Assembly: GCA_002701545.1 (NCBI GenBank)
Contig: NZVR01000046.1
Span: forward strand, 79,930 to 143,929
Reading direction: 5' to 3'
DNA: 64,000 nt
Origin: Blastopirellula sp.
Lineage (GTDB): Bacteria > Planctomycetota > Planctomycetia > Pirellulales > Pirellulaceae
Below are positions 32,797 through 43,897 of the stretch, one piece after another (positions within the stretch are counted from its first letter, which is position 1; each line of letters begins with the position of its first letter). The notes beneath the pieces are model-generated. The model saw only the letters and a list, made by a program, of their open reading frames with translations. It was not told the origin of the DNA and searched no databases. A program made the translations under genes and the position numbers.

Positions 32797-34725
32797 TTAC
32801 TTCCCGAGGTTCGCCAGTACACGCTTATCCCCTTTGCGTTGCGTGAACCCCACACGATCGAGATACTCGCAAAAAGGTACTGCATATTTGCGGCTGGTGC
32901 CTAGAATTCCCCGGATCTCACTCAGTGTCAGACCCTCCGACTCTGCCAGCATAGCTGACAATTTGTCTCTTGCACTTTGCTCCGCTTCGACATGCATAAA
33001 ATAGTCGTTGGTAATTTCCACCAAGTCTCCATCAGCCGCCGCCAACTGAATCAACTGCGGCACAGATTGCTGATTCTTGGTTGCCTCCTGCTGACATTGC
33101 TTAACCGTCGGCGACTCAAATCCCGCAGCTTGATACTGCCGAATCAACTGCGCCATCAGAGCGCGTTCATTCTTCGATAACTGAGGCCCTTGGCCAACCA
33201 GACCGACTCCACGGTCCGTCAAGCGGACGACCCCCGCCTGTTTCATATGCTCCAGCACAGCAAGCAAGAACGTCCGTTCACCCAAGTAATCAAAGCCGCT
33301 CAGCAATTTGGAGAGATCGACGGTACTGCGGAGAGGTTCTTTTTCGTGCATCGTTTGCAGCGCTGCTGCAATGCGGTGCGAGAGTCGCTCCAACACTTGC
33401 CGGTGCAACCGAAAGGTGCGTTGCGGCGACAAATTGATTTCCACCATTTCACCAGATTCCACCAGTCCACCAACGGTCTCTTCGATCGCCTCGACCCCTG
33501 CCGTACGAGAAAGCTCGGATGGCTGCCAGTTCCGCAAGCCGGCAAAGAACAACGCCGCGGAAGCGCGTTCCACTTGATTGCCGGACTGCAATTTGTCGAG
33601 CATCTCAAAATCCACATCATCGGGATTCTTCAGTTTGTGCGCGGCCGGTACCAAGACGCGTCCACCGCCGATGGTCGTAATTGGTGACTCGCTTCGCAAC
33701 ACAAACGGCTGGTTCCAGACCGTCACAGCCTCTGCGCTCAGAAACGCCTGACAAACACACGTTTCCCCTGGCTCCAACTGATCACGCCCCAAGAGGATAA
33801 TGGACGTCAGCAACTCGGCCGTGCCGACATGCATGCGCACGCGGGCGCGGTTTTTGAGTGGTCGCTGCATGTTTGGCAGTAAAGTCAAAGACAGCGTCAC
33901 CAGCTTGCTCGGCTCCAGATGCCCTACGGACGCCAATTCCTGCCCTCGATCCGTTTGGTCATGATGCACGCCGGCCAAGTTGATAGCAGTCCGCTGTCCA
34001 CGATGCACCTCTTGCACCACGCGATCATGATTCTGCAAGCCGCGTACACGCACATGGATCCCACCGGGTTCAATGACGAGTTCATCTCCGACCTGCACGC
34101 GCCCACTACTGGCGCTCCCGGTCACCACCGTACCGTGTCCCGCAATGGTAAACGTGCGATCAATCGCCATCCGAAACGGCGCATCGACCAGATGCATCCG
34201 CTTGGTATCGGCGACAAAATGTGCCGCAGCGAGCAACTCGTCCTTCAATAAGTCGATCCCCATCCCGGTCGTACTACTCGTTTGCACAATCGGTGCGTCA
34301 GCCAGAAAAGTACCGGCAACGAGTTCTCGGATCTCGTCCTCGACCAACGGCAGCCAATCGGGATCCACCAAGTCACATTTGGTCAGTGCAATCACACCAA
34401 CGGGAAGGTCAAGCATCCGCAGAATCTCAAGATGCTCACGCGTTTGCTGCTTGATCGAGTCATCGGCTGCCACCACCAGCAGGGCGATATCCATCCCAGT
34501 CGCACCGGCAAGCATATTGCGAACGAATTTCTCGTGCCCCGGTACATCGACAATTCCCAGGCGATAATCTTCCAGGACGAGTTCGGCGAATCCGAGCTCG
34601 ATCGTGATGCCACGTTTTTTTTCTTCCGGAAGTCGATCCGTATTCACGCCGGTCAGGGCGCGGATCAGCGATGTCTTGCCGTGGTCGATGTGCCCCGCTG
34701 TACCGAGGATGAGATCCGTAGTCAT
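32797..34725 (-). CDS. selB: Selenocysteine-specific translation elongation factor
   Basis: [46 protein letters not shown]-terminal winged-helix repeats. Confidence 0.96.
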   Translation of the reverse strand: MTTDLILGTAGHIDHGKTSLIRALTGVNTDRLPEEKKRGITIELGFAELVLEDYRLGIVDVPGHEKFVRNMLAGATGMDIALLVVAADDSIKQQTREHLEILRMLDLPVGVIALTKCDLVDPDWLPLVEDEIRELVAGTFLADAPIVQTSSTTGMGIDLLKDELLAAAHFVADTKRMHLVDAPFRMAIDRTFTIAGHGTVVTGSASSGRVQVGDELVIEPGGIHVRVRGLQNHDRVVQEVHRGQRTAINLAGVHHDQTDRGQELASVGHLEPSKLVTLSLTLLPNMQRPLKNRARVRMHVGTAELLTSIILLGRDQLEPGETCVCQAFLSAEAVTVWNQPFVLRSESPITTIGGGRVLVPAAHKLKNPDDVDFEMLDKLQSGNQVERASAALFFAGLRNWQPSELSRTAGVEAIEETVGGLVESGEMVEINLSPQRTFRLHRQVLERLSHRIAAALQTMHEKEPLRSTVDLSKLLSGFDYLGERTFLLAVLEHMKQAGVVRLTDRGVGLVGQGPQLSKNERALMAQLIRQYQAAGFESPTVKQCQQEATKNQQSVPQLIQLAAADGDLVEITNDYFMHVEAEQSARDKLSAMLAESEGLTLSEIRGILGTSRKYAVPFCEYLDRVGFTQRKGDKRVLANLGK

Positions 34726-34778
34726 ATGCTTGATTCTACCGCACCACGCCCTGTCCGATAAGGATCTTAGGGCGAGAC

Positions 34779-35777
34779 TCAGCCACCAATCTGGTACATG
34801 GGCCGCTCGGGTTTCTCAAATCCTGGAGAATCAATGCCATGCCCCGGCTGTTTGTGGTCGACACAATCATGCAGTAGTTGCGCCAGGTCCTCATCACTTC
34901 CGCCCCCGCGCAGCAACTGCCGCGCATCCCACTCGACCGTCGAGAACAAACAGTTCCTGAATTGACCTTCGGCTGTAATCCGCAGTCGATTGCACGCAGA
35001 ACAGAACGGCTGAGACACCGGATTGATGAATCCGACGCTTCCCTTGCCATCAGCAAAGTCGTAATCCACAGCCGGCTGACTTGGGTCCGGTCGCTCAGCA
35101 GGCACAAGCGCACCAAATTCTGCCTCCAACACGTCGCGGATCACCGCACCGGTCAGAACTTGACTTGTCTCCCAACGCTGCTCGGAATCCAAAGGCATGA
35201 ACTCGATGAATCGCAATTCAAATGCATGCGTTCGTGCAAAGTGGGCCAAGGGAATAATCTCTTCTTCCGTGATCCCCTGGATGGCCACAGCATTCAATCG
35301 TATCTTTTCGAAACCCACCTGACGTGCAGTAAAGATCCCATCCAAGACGCGCTGTAAACCTTCTCGCCGAGTAATGCGCTGAAAGGTCTCTTCTTGCAAA
35401 CCATCCAAACTGATATTCAACCGGCTTAATCCTGCCTGGTATAGCGCTGCCGCCTGATCCGCCAATAACACACCATTCGTGGTCAGGGCAATATCTTCGA
35501 TACCTTCAATCTCGGCCAATCGCGAGATCAAATCCGGTAGTTCCGCGCGCACCAGTGGCTCTCCTCCGGTGATGCGCAGACGGTTCACGCCTCGGGCAGC
35601 GGCAACACTAACCACACGAGTGATTTCCTCAAACGTAAGTAACTCGTCGCGCGGCTTAAATTGAATGGCTTCATTTGGCATGCAATAAAAGCAGCGGATG
35701 TTACAGCGATCGGTCACGCTGATCCGCAAGTTATTATGCACGCGACCTAAACGATCAATTAGTTGCTGTTGCTTCAT
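34779..35777 (-). CDS. moaA: GTP 3',8-cyclase MoaA
   Basis: [41 protein letters not shown]-terminal GG. Confidence 0.96.
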   Translation of the reverse strand: MKQQQLIDRLGRVHNNLRISVTDRCNIRCFYCMPNEAIQFKPRDELLTFEEITRVVSVAAARGVNRLRITGGEPLVRAELPDLISRLAEIEGIEDIALTTNGVLLADQAAALYQAGLSRLNISLDGLQEETFQRITRREGLQRVLDGIFTARQVGFEKIRLNAVAIQGITEEEIIPLAHFARTHAFELRFIEFMPLDSEQRWETSQVLTGAVIRDVLEAEFGALVPAERPDPSQPAVDYDFADGKGSVGFINPVSQPFCSACNRLRITAEGQFRNCLFSTVEWDARQLLRGGGSDEDLAQLLHDCVDHKQPGHGIDSPGFEKPERPMYQIGG

Positions 35778-36253
35778 GGTTCAGGACTCGCGACAGGGTG
35801 CACCCATTCAGTCGAACCATCAGCCCAGTGCTCACGTTTCCAGATCGGAACGACTTCCTTCAATGTATCAATCAGCCACTGGCCCGCCTCAAACGCCGGC
35901 TTGCGGTGCGCTGAACTGACTGCAATCGCCACACTCGCTTCACCAAGACCGACCTGCCCCAGACGGTGCACGATCGCCACCTCCACTAGAGGCCAACGCG
36001 TACGAGCCTCTTGTTCCAAGGCGCTCATTTGCTTCTCTGCCATCTCCCCGTAACATTCGTAATCTAACGAGACGGTTTGACGCCCCTGAGTGAATTCACG
36101 AGTCGTCCCCAGGAACAAGGTAGTCGCACCTGCCTGATGCGAACCTACGCACGCCAACACTTCAGTGGGATCGATGGCATTATGGGTGAGTTGAATCACG
36201 GCGGTAAAGTTCCTGGTTGTGCTTGCCTCGCCACGTATCGCTCGTCTAACCAC
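35774..36253 (-). CDS. moaE: Molybdopterin synthase catalytic subunit MoaE
   Basis: GATTLFLGTTREFTQGRQTVSLDYECYGEMAEKQM; HRLGQVGLGEASVAIAVSSAHRKPAF; VPIWKRE. Confidence 0.94.
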   Translation of the reverse strand: MVRRAIRGEASTTRNFTAVIQLTHNAIDPTEVLACVGSHQAGATTLFLGTTREFTQGRQTVSLDYECYGEMAEKQMSALEQEARTRWPLVEVAIVHRLGQVGLGEASVAIAVSSAHRKPAFEAGQWLIDTLKEVVPIWKREHWADGSTEWVHPVASPEP

Positions 36254-36488
36254 CGCTAACCGGGGGAATACACGCGACCTCGTCGGAAACTTGAATTACC
36301 GTGGCGTCGTTCGCATAGTCAGCGTTCACGGCAAATAACGATTGCTGCAACATGGAGCCTAGTTCAGGATACGCAGCAGTCATCGCATTCCGCAAGTCAC
36401 CCACCGTTTGACCGCTCATATCCACCCGAACGACCTCCACGCCAAGCTGTTCGCGAGCACTCGCAAATAGTTTGATTTCTACGATCAT
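36246..36488 (-). CDS. moaD: Molybdopterin synthase sulfur carrier subunit MoaD
   Basis: 80 aa ubiquitin-like, FASAREQLG...DEVACIPPVSGG ending in Gly-Gly. Confidence 0.92.
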   Translation of the reverse strand: MIVEIKLFASAREQLGVEVVRVDMSGQTVGDLRNAMTAAYPELGSMLQQSLFAVNADYANDATVIQVSDEVACIPPVSGG

Positions 36489-39400
36489 GTCACAATCAAC
36501 TCCTCACCCCGCACGGTCAAGAGGGCGGAGAACTCGGGCTTCAATCCATATGCCAGTGCCAACAGTTTGATCGGATGGATCGTCGGTTTACTTGTACCTT
36601 GCTCCATTTGCAGCTTACAGGCGCTGCATTCGGTCACTCCCAATTGCAAGGTCGGATCACGGAGCGACGAAATCAGCTCCCAACCGGCCCGCAAACTGGA
36701 ACGATAGTTTTCACGTTTCAGACCGAAAGTGCCCGCCATCCCGCTACACCCCTTATCGATGGCATGTACATTCAACCCCGGAATCAGCTTTAACAGGTTG
36801 CTGGCCGAATTCGGATGTGCTCCCGTGCGGGCATGACAAGGCTGGTGATAGCCAACCACATAATTGATCGGTTTGAGATCCAGTTCCAACTGGCCTGTGA
36901 GGTGTAAACGCCACAAATAGGCACAGGCATCTTCCGTATTCTCCGCCACCAAACGCGCGTCGTCGTCATCGAGCAGACTGAGGTACTCATGCCTTAGACA
37001 GAGTGCAGCCGAGGGTTCCGTGGTGACAATTTTGTAGCCCAACCGAGCTGCTTCGACCAACAGAGCAACATTCTTACTGGCAAGTTTCCGGGCCTGATCC
37101 GTCGCCCCGACAGACATATGGATCATCCCCGACGCATCCTGCTTCGGAGGCACGTACACAGACACTCCATTGTGATGCAAAATGGCCAGAAAGGCCTCGG
37201 CCAACTGCGTGTCGTGATAATTCGCGTAGATGTCAACAAAATACAGGACCTTTTCCCCGGGCTCACGATTCAGCTTCGTCAGTCGCCGTCGATAAACCTG
37301 GCTAAGAAACGATCGCGCGGAGAAACGAGGAAGCTTTCTCCCCTGGGCAATGCCCATCAATTTCTCCATCAACCAGCGTACGATTCGGTTCCCAATCGCC
37401 CAATTCGCCAGTCTGTGTAAACGACTCCCATAACGAGACAACGTCGGAATCCTGATGAGTACAGCGTCCGTCAGACGCAAACCGTTGGTCGCAACATACT
37501 GCGCTTTGGCCTCCGTCATCAGCTTCGGAATGTCGACATCAGCGGGGCACTCAAGCCGGCATTGATGGCAGTTAACACATAAGTCTGCCATCCGTTTCAT
37601 CTCGTCCAACGCCAACGTTTCGGGATCGAGACTACCAGTAGAAATCCCACGCATGAGATTGGCTTTCGCTCGCGGGGTTGCCTCCTCGCGAGGTGAAAAC
37701 CTGAAAATTGGGCACATCCTTTCTTCGGGCATCTGGCTACGGCAACGCCCACAACCATTGCAACTGCGAGCAACGTAAGGCAATTCGATTTGTCCCCAGA
37801 CGAGTTGCAAGTCAGCAAGCTCTAGCTGATGGTTGCTCGATTCCCCTACGATCTCATCCAGAAGGCCTGTATCCCGTTCGCCGGAGGAAATGTCTTCCGC
37901 CGCATCAAAACGAGGCGTCGGAGTGACCGGCCGCAAATTCTTGGTCAATGGCTGGGGTTCCAGTGCCACAACTTTTCCCGGATTCAGGATTCCTTGTGGA
38001 TCAAAAATCCGCTTCACTTCACGGAACACCTGATACAGAGGACCGTGTTGTGTTCGTGCATGCCAGGTTCGACTTAAACCGTCACCATGCTCTCCGCTCA
38101 TCGTTCCGCCGACTTCTCGCACCTCGGCATACAGGTCGCTGGCGAGTGGCTGCATCAGGGCAACATGCTCGTCATTTGACATGTCGAGAAATGGTCGAAT
38201 GTGCAACTGCCCATGCCCGGCGTGTGCAAAGAGCGACGCGGTCACCTGCCACTTTTTCAGCAGGACATGCAGACGGGACAGAAAATCGGGCAATTTCTCC
38301 GGGGGTACCGCGATATCCTCCACAAAGGGCAGTGCACGTCGCTGCCCCTTCAGGCGATATAACGTCGGAATCACTCGCTTCGCCAACGTCCAATACAATG
38401 CGACTTCATCACGCTCGTTCGCAATTCGAATATCAAAGGCCAAGCGTTTGCGTCGCTGCAACCTGTTTCCAATCCGTCGCAATGCATCGCGCACGACGCG
38501 CGGATCGTCCCCAGCACATTCCACCAACAACATGGCCTCCGCATTCGCCGGAATCAACGTTTCAAAACGCGTGTCGAATTCGCGTGCCATGGTTAAGAGC
38601 CGACGATCCATTAAATCACAAGCACTGACATCCATTTTCGAGACCAGCAAAGCCGCCTGTGCAGCGCCTTCAAGGCGATCGAAAAACAGCAAGATGACAC
38701 CTGTGTGCCTGGGAAGAGGCGATGTCCGCACGGTCGCCTCGGTGATCAGTGCCAGTGTGCCCTCGGAACCCACCAGCAACCGCGCCATATCAAGTTGATC
38801 ATCTACCAGAACATCATCCAAACGATAGCCGGAACGATGTACCAGCGAATTCGGTTTGTGCTCACCAATGGAAGCTTGATTTTTCCGGATCAACCTCGTG
38901 AGCTTCCCCGTCAATTGCGACACGCTATCGCCGTTGTTATTTGACGTGTCCACCGCATGCTTGCCAACCTCGGCTACTTCGCCATCGGCAAAGACCACCT
39001 GCATGCTCTCGATATGGTCACGCGCTGAGCCGTACTGCAGCCAGTGACTGCCAGAGCCATCCAGTGCCAAGACACTGCCCATCGTGGATACCGCTCCCGT
39101 CGCAGGGTCTGGCCCGAACACTCGACCGCGGGCCGCCAGCGTCCGATTGAGCAAACCGTGGACGACCCCCGGTTGGATACGCACGGTATCGTCATTCACC
39201 TCCAGGACGCGCCGCATGGAGTGTGAAAAATCAATCACTAACCCCTGACCGATGGACTCACCGGCCAAACCAGTACCAGCACCGCGAGGATGGATGGGGA
39301 TCCCGTTATCCGCAGCGTAGTTCACGCACGCCACCACCTCGTGGACATTCCGAGGACATACAACCCCTAAGGGCGGAATCTGGTAGATACTGGCATCCGA

Positions 39401-39493
39401 CGCGTACAACTGAACGGTCAAATCATCACAGCGCACATCCCCCGAGATGAGCCCTCGTAGATCTTCTTGGATCCGTTGACGTTCTTGATCCAT
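36485..39493 (-). CDS. FAD-linked oxidase / (Fe-S)-binding oxidoreductase (GlcD-GlcF type fusion)
   Basis: PRGAGTGLAGESIG FAD-binding; GEHGDGLSR; CNGCGRCRSQMPEERMCP; CVNCHQCRLECPADVDIPKL; C-terminal CCG-like GCSGMAGTFG. Confidence 0.92.
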   Translation of the reverse strand: MDQERQRIQEDLRGLISGDVRCDDLTVQLYASDASIYQIPPLGVVCPRNVHEVVACVNYAADNGIPIHPRGAGTGLAGESIGQGLVIDFSHSMRRVLEVNDDTVRIQPGVVHGLLNRTLAARGRVFGPDPATGAVSTMGSVLALDGSGSHWLQYGSARDHIESMQVVFADGEVAEVGKHAVDTSNNNGDSVSQLTGKLTRLIRKNQASIGEHKPNSLVHRSGYRLDDVLVDDQLDMARLLVGSEGTLALITEATVRTSPLPRHTGVILLFFDRLEGAAQAALLVSKMDVSACDLMDRRLLTMAREFDTRFETLIPANAEAMLLVECAGDDPRVVRDALRRIGNRLQRRKRLAFDIRIANERDEVALYWTLAKRVIPTLYRLKGQRRALPFVEDIAVPPEKLPDFLSRLHVLLKKWQVTASLFAHAGHGQLHIRPFLDMSNDEHVALMQPLASDLYAEVREVGGTMSGEHGDGLSRTWHARTQHGPLYQVFREVKRIFDPQGILNPGKVVALEPQPLTKNLRPVTPTPRFDAAEDISSGERDTGLLDEIVGESSNHQLELADLQLVWGQIELPYVARSCNGCGRCRSQMPEERMCPIFRFSPREEATPRAKANLMRGISTGSLDPETLALDEMKRMADLCVNCHQCRLECPADVDIPKLMTEAKAQYVATNGLRLTDAVLIRIPTLSRYGSRLHRLANWAIGNRIVRWLMEKLMGIAQGRKLPRFSARSFLSQVYRRRLTKLNREPGEKVLYFVDIYANYHDTQLAEAFLAILHHNGVSVYVPPKQDASGMIHMSVGATDQARKLASKNVALLVEAARLGYKIVTTEPSAALCLRHEYLSLLDDDDARLVAENTEDACAYLWRLHLTGQLELDLKPINYVVGYHQPCHARTGAHPNSASNLLKLIPGLNVHAIDKGCSGMAGTFGLKRENYRSSLRAGWELISSLRDPTLQLGVTECSACKLQMEQGTSKPTIHPIKLLALAYGLKPEFSALLTVRGEELIVT

Positions 39494-39523
39494 AATTGTC
39501 GAAACAAGCGCAGATTGACAGGA

Positions 39524-40066
39524 CTACGGTGACGATTGATCTGACACAGCTGAGGCAGCCATCCGCGCACTGCCCTCCGCCTCTGCCATCCGTGCCTCCT
39601 GCTGACGGTAACGCTCGTGCGTCTCAAGGCTGAATGCGTCGCGCTCTCCCAAGCCTTCTATGCCTCGGTACTGCGACTGACAACGGTAACACTGCAATAC
39701 GTTGCCAATCCACATGTACAGGGTGAAGTCCAACAGGGCGCTGGCACCGAGAATCGCAAACGTCCAGTAAATCATGTGAAAATACCACGTGATGCTACTG
39801 GAGATGATCTGTATCAAAATGATAATCAGACCTAAACGCTGCGGAAAGTCTTTGCGCACAAACAGTTCTTCGCACGGGCAAATCGCACATCGCACGACGT
39901 TGCCGGGCTCGATCGCATGAGGTTGAATGCGATGGACTGCCTGACAATAACGGCAAGGGATGGTTACCGTATCGACATCAATATCAGCCTGTGTTGTCCG
40001 TTCACAGTGATCGCAGTGAAACGCTACATTCATAGACTTCAGGTGGGAGAGGCTAAGGGGAGTCAC
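39524..40066 (-). CDS. Zinc-ribbon membrane protein of unknown function
   Basis: CDHCERTTQADIDVDTVTIPCRYCQ and CAICPCEE Cys pairs; two TM-like segments. Confidence 0.6.
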   Translation of the reverse strand: MTPLSLSHLKSMNVAFHCDHCERTTQADIDVDTVTIPCRYCQAVHRIQPHAIEPGNVVRCAICPCEELFVRKDFPQRLGLIIILIQIISSSITWYFHMIYWTFAILGASALLDFTLYMWIGNVLQCYRCQSQYRGIEGLGERDAFSLETHERYRQQEARMAEAEGSARMAASAVSDQSSP

Positions 40067-40089
40067 GGTCAGGAAACCCGTTTACTCCA

Positions 40090-40881
40090 TCATAGCGGAT
40101 AGGGGTAATTAATCGACAGTAGCTGAGAGTTCAATTCCCCCAGAAATGCCAAGATTACACCGGCATAAAGGATACCAGTGGCACTTTGCGTATTGGGAAC
40201 TTTCAGAACGTTCCAGGTCATCCACGCCATCGCACCGGTTCCCAGGAGGCCGCTCAGCCAGCGAAATGCAACAAAGATCCAGAACGTCGTGTCGGCACCG
40301 TTTCCAGAAGTGCCCACCATAGCAAGACCAAATCCGCAGACAGCGATCCGCAAGGCCACGGCAACGGCCATCAACCAGACCAGACGTTGAAGCGGCAGTA
40401 GCTCCATCGTCGGCGTGTTGAGATACCAATGCCCCAATAGCATCGCAGTCATCGTCACTCCGAGCAGCAAGCCTGCCGAGACCACGTTACATAACGTCAG
40501 CGGTAGGTTCAGCTCCTCTTGCGTTCCCCAAGGTGTCGCCAGGACAGCACCGCCAAAGCCAATTGCCGTGAGCGCGACCAACACAAAAAATCCGATATCT
40601 TTCCGCTCGTAAAGCCAGATCACGGCACCCACATAACTGAACACTGCCGCCACAATCGCAACAATGAAAGTTGCTGACCAACTCACAAATTGCTCAGCAA
40701 AGACCGCCCGATTCACGAATAGCCCCAAAGCTGCAAAGGTGTTCAGTCCCATCAGCACCCATAGATGCACGCGATAGAACCCACTGGTTACCAATCTGGC
40801 AGGCGTGAGCGTCATCGCCAAAGCGATGCCAAACGTCAGGCGAAACACAAACTGAATCAGAATCTGCCAGAGAATGTCCAC
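40090..40881 (-). CDS. Multi-pass integral membrane protein of unknown function
   Basis: Multiple hydrophobic helices; ORF opens at 41010 inside folE, GTG at 40881 is a likelier start. Confidence 0.6.
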   Translation of the reverse strand: MDILWQILIQFVFRLTFGIALAMTLTPARLVTSGFYRVHLWVLMGLNTFAALGLFVNRAVFAEQFVSWSATFIVAIVAAVFSYVGAVIWLYERKDIGFFVLVALTAIGFGGAVLATPWGTQEELNLPLTLCNVVSAGLLLGVTMTAMLLGHWYLNTPTMELLPLQRLVWLMAVAVALRIAVCGFGLAMVGTSGNGADTTFWIFVAFRWLSGLLGTGAMAWMTWNVLKVPNTQSATGILYAGVILAFLGELNSQLLSINYPYPL

Positions 40882-40919
40882 AAGTGCGTCAACCTGTGCT
40901 TGACTGTGACCGTCCGTAC

Positions 40920-41564
40920 CTACCGACGATCCCCATAGATGAGTTGCATGATCTCCTGCCGTGTCTTCTCGTTCTTGCGGAAGATCCCCTTCATGGCGGA
41001 CGTCACACACAAACTTCCTGGCTTACGAATCCCGCGAATGGTCATACAAGAGTGAGATGCCTCAATGATCACAGCCACGCCGCGGGCACCCAACTCGTCC
41101 ATCAACATATCAGCCACATCGTCCGTCATCCGTTCCTGGACCTGAGGCCGGCGAGAGACGACTTCAACCACTCGCGCGAGTTTACTGAGCCCAATCACTT
41201 TCCCATCCGGAAGGTAGCCAATGTGTGCCTTGCCGGTGAACGGCAACAAGTGATGTTCACACATACTGCAGAAGCTAATGTCACGAACGAGGACGACCTC
41301 GTCGTATTTTTCGGTAAAGAACTTCTTCAGGTGCTGTCGTGGGTCTGAATGCAAACCACCAAACAATTCCGCATACATCCGCGACACTCGGGCGGGAGTT
41401 TCCAACAACCCCTCACGATCGGGATCTTCTCCTACCGCCGCCAGGATCTCCCGAACAGCACGTTCGATTCTTGGCAAATCGACCGCCGACGAGGAATCCG
41501 GGAGGTCGTCTGCTTCGCGTTCGCCCATCAGGCTACCCGTTTCACGTTCGTGCTCGGTTGACAT
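40920..41564 (-). CDS. folE: GTP cyclohydrolase I
   Basis: REILAAVGEDPDREGLLETPARVSRMY; CEHHLLPFTGKAHIGYLP; SHSCMTIRGI. Confidence 0.96.
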   Translation of the reverse strand: MSTEHERETGSLMGEREADDLPDSSSAVDLPRIERAVREILAAVGEDPDREGLLETPARVSRMYAELFGGLHSDPRQHLKKFFTEKYDEVVLVRDISFCSMCEHHLLPFTGKAHIGYLPDGKVIGLSKLARVVEVVSRRPQVQERMTDDVADMLMDELGARGVAVIIEASHSCMTIRGIRKPGSLCVTSAMKGIFRKNEKTRQEIMQLIYGDRR

Positions 41565-41826
41565 GTTTCTCCCTCTGAAAAACCTCATCCTAAATTGCCA
41601 ACGTCTAGGACGGAAGTGGTCCGAACCGAAGTCCTGAAAAAGCAGGCATTTCTGTGCCGTTTATGGGCATCCGTCACATCCCAACTGCCTCCCGATCCCT
41701 GTTTGATACCACGCCCCCTGACAGAACCACCGTCCCGCAGTCGTCTCCTCCTGGAAGCGGGCTACTTGCTTCGCCACTGGCCGACATTTAGATTGTCGAT
41801 GTTCACACCAAACAAAGGAGAAACCC

Positions 41827-42669
41827 ATGGCAAAGTGGCCAATCGGAGTATTCACATCCATCGATGCGGGACTCGGCGTCAAGCTAGAAGTCGCTCATGA
41901 ACTTGGCATCCCCACGATTCAGCTGCATGCACCGGCTAAAGAAACGCGGACCGCGGAGAATGCCGAAGCATTTCTGCAAAAGCTGGGAGAATTGGGCATT
42001 GAACTCACCTGTGTGTTCGGGGGATTTGAAGGTGAAAGCTACGCCGATATCCCTACCGTCGTTAATACAGTAGGGCTCGTTCCTGCAGACACACGGGCTG
42101 CACGCACGCAAGAAATGAAAGAGATCGCCGACTTTGCCAAGCTTCTTCGCTGCGACACCGTGGCGCTGCACCTGGGATTCATTCCACATGACACCAATGA
42201 CCCTCTCTATGCCGAGGTACTGGACGTCACGCGCGACGTACTCGACCACTGCAAAGCCAACGGGCAGAATCTCCATTTAGAGACCGGGCAGGAATCTGCG
42301 GAAGGCTTGTTGCAGTTCATTCAAGATACTGGCCGCGACAACCTGTTCGTCAACTTTGATCCCGCAAATATGATCCTTTACGGCACAGGAGAGCCGATCG
42401 ATGCGTTGAAGAAGATCGGAAACTATGTCCGCAGCATCCACTGCAAGGACGGCACCTGGGCAGACAAGCCGGGTGAAGAATGGGGCCAGGAAGTCCCTCT
42501 CGGCGAGGGTGACGTCGGAATGGAAAATTACATCCAAACGTTAAATGAGCTGGGCTATACGGGTCCTCTGACGATTGAACGCGAGATTCCTCAGGAACCC
42601 GAGCGGCAGAAAGCAGAAATCCACCACGCCGTCTCGCTACTTAACGAAATCAAAGCGAAACTTGCGTAG
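41827..42669 (+). CDS. Sugar phosphate isomerase/epimerase (AP endonuclease 2-like TIM barrel)
   Basis: LHLETGQESAEGLLQFIQDTGRDNLFVNFDPANMILYG; SIHCKDGTW; LTIEREI. Confidence 0.88.
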   Translation: MAKWPIGVFTSIDAGLGVKLEVAHELGIPTIQLHAPAKETRTAENAEAFLQKLGELGIELTCVFGGFEGESYADIPTVVNTVGLVPADTRAARTQEMKEIADFAKLLRCDTVALHLGFIPHDTNDPLYAEVLDVTRDVLDHCKANGQNLHLETGQESAEGLLQFIQDTGRDNLFVNFDPANMILYGTGEPIDALKKIGNYVRSIHCKDGTWADKPGEEWGQEVPLGEGDVGMENYIQTLNELGYTGPLTIEREIPQEPERQKAEIHHAVSLLNEIKAKLA

Positions 42670-42724
42670 TCAACTGTCGCCAACTTCATACCCCACCGTA
42701 CCGTTTCACCTCGCCTCAGCTGCG

Positions 42725-42752
42725 TGGACTTCTGTCGGTGTGCGTCTATAAT
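42725..42752 (+). promoter_or_regulatory. Putative sigma70-type promoter upstream of trxB
   Basis: TGGACT - 16 nt - TATAAT, 60 nt upstream of the GTG start. Confidence 0.45.
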
Positions 42753-42811
42753 CAGCGGTTTGAAATTCGCCATCGCACGAGTACAACTCGGCGGACAACA
42801 GGAGGATCATT

Positions 42812-43873
42812 GTGCCGGAAAAAGTGGTAATTATTGGAAGTGGTCCCGCTGGTTGGTCAGCTGCCATCTATGCTGCACGGGCTAACTTGAGTCCTGTGGT
42901 TTACGAAGGCACAGTGAAACCGGAAATGATTCCACTCGGGCAACTCGCGTTCACGACCGAGGTTGAGAACTACCCCGGGTTCCCTTTTGGTAACGTGCGT
43001 GCGTTCATCGAAAGTGCGGTGTCTAAAGACCGCCACTGGAATCTTCCCCCAGTTCCAAAAGGCGAAGAACAAGACGGTCAGCCGCACTATGCCGTTCAAG
43101 GCGTCGAGCTGATGGAGTTGATGAAACAGCAGGCGCTGAATTTTGGTGTTCGCGTGGTCAGCGACGACATCGTCGACATTGATGTCGACAATGACATCCG
43201 ACGCGTCATCCCGGCCAGCGGCGAGCCGGTTGCAACCCATACGATCATCGTGGCTACCGGCGCGCGTGCGAATTACCTTGGGCTCGACTCCGAGGAAGCC
43301 TACAAAAACAAAGGAGTCAGCGCCTGTGCGGTGTGCGATGGGGCATTGCCGCTGTTCCGCAGCAAGCCACTGGCGGTCATCGGCGGTGGAGACTCGGCTG
43401 TCGAAGAAGCGACCTATTTGGCCAACCTGAAGGACGCGGCAACCATCTATCTGGTCCACCGTCGAGATCAACTCCGAGCCTCCAAGATCATGGCGGATCG
43501 AGCACTGACCCACCCCAATATCGAGATGGTGTGGAATAGCACGGTCAGCGAAGTCTTGGGAGACGGCAATCTTGTCACCGGACTGCGACTTGAGAGTACG
43601 GTAGATGACTCCACCCGAGAACTTGAAGTCGGCGGGATGTTTGTCGCCATCGGCCACACTCCCAACACGGCATTCCTGCAAAACAAACTCCAGATGAACG
43701 AAAAAGGCTACATCCAGTGGACAGAAGCCTTTCGCACCAAAACAAGTGTCGAGGGTGTATTCGCTGCCGGCGATGTCGCTGACGACTACTATCGACAAGC
43801 GATCACTTCTGCCGGCACTGGTTGCATGGCCGCACTCGATGCCGAGCGTTATCTCGCCGAGCACAATCTCTAA
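42812..43873 (+). CDS. trxB: Thioredoxin reductase
   Basis: [17 protein letters not shown]; redox [53 protein letters not shown] start. Confidence 0.94.
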   Translation: MPEKVVIIGSGPAGWSAAIYAARANLSPVVYEGTVKPEMIPLGQLAFTTEVENYPGFPFGNVRAFIESAVSKDRHWNLPPVPKGEEQDGQPHYAVQGVELMELMKQQALNFGVRVVSDDIVDIDVDNDIRRVIPASGEPVATHTIIVATGARANYLGLDSEEAYKNKGVSACAVCDGALPLFRSKPLAVIGGGDSAVEEATYLANLKDAATIYLVHRRDQLRASKIMADRALTHPNIEMVWNSTVSEVLGDGNLVTGLRLESTVDDSTRELEVGGMFVAIGHTPNTAFLQNKLQMNEKGYIQWTEAFRTKTSVEGVFAAGDVADDYYRQAITSAGTGCMAALDAERYLAEHNL

Positions 43874-43897
43874 ACCATCTCGACACGAAAGTTCAGC

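Noticed and set aside
36485-39493. FAD/Fe-S oxidoreductase as a possible selenoprotein (CCG domain reads GCSGMAG; ends at TGA)
   Set aside because: The frame after the TGA reaches a TAG one codon later, and the Ser substitution is encoded by a normal codon; no Sec evidence.
41589-41826. Intergenic 238 bp near folE considered for selC (tRNA-Sec)
   Set aside because: No 3' acceptor/T-arm pattern or TCA anticodon loop context could be found by eye.
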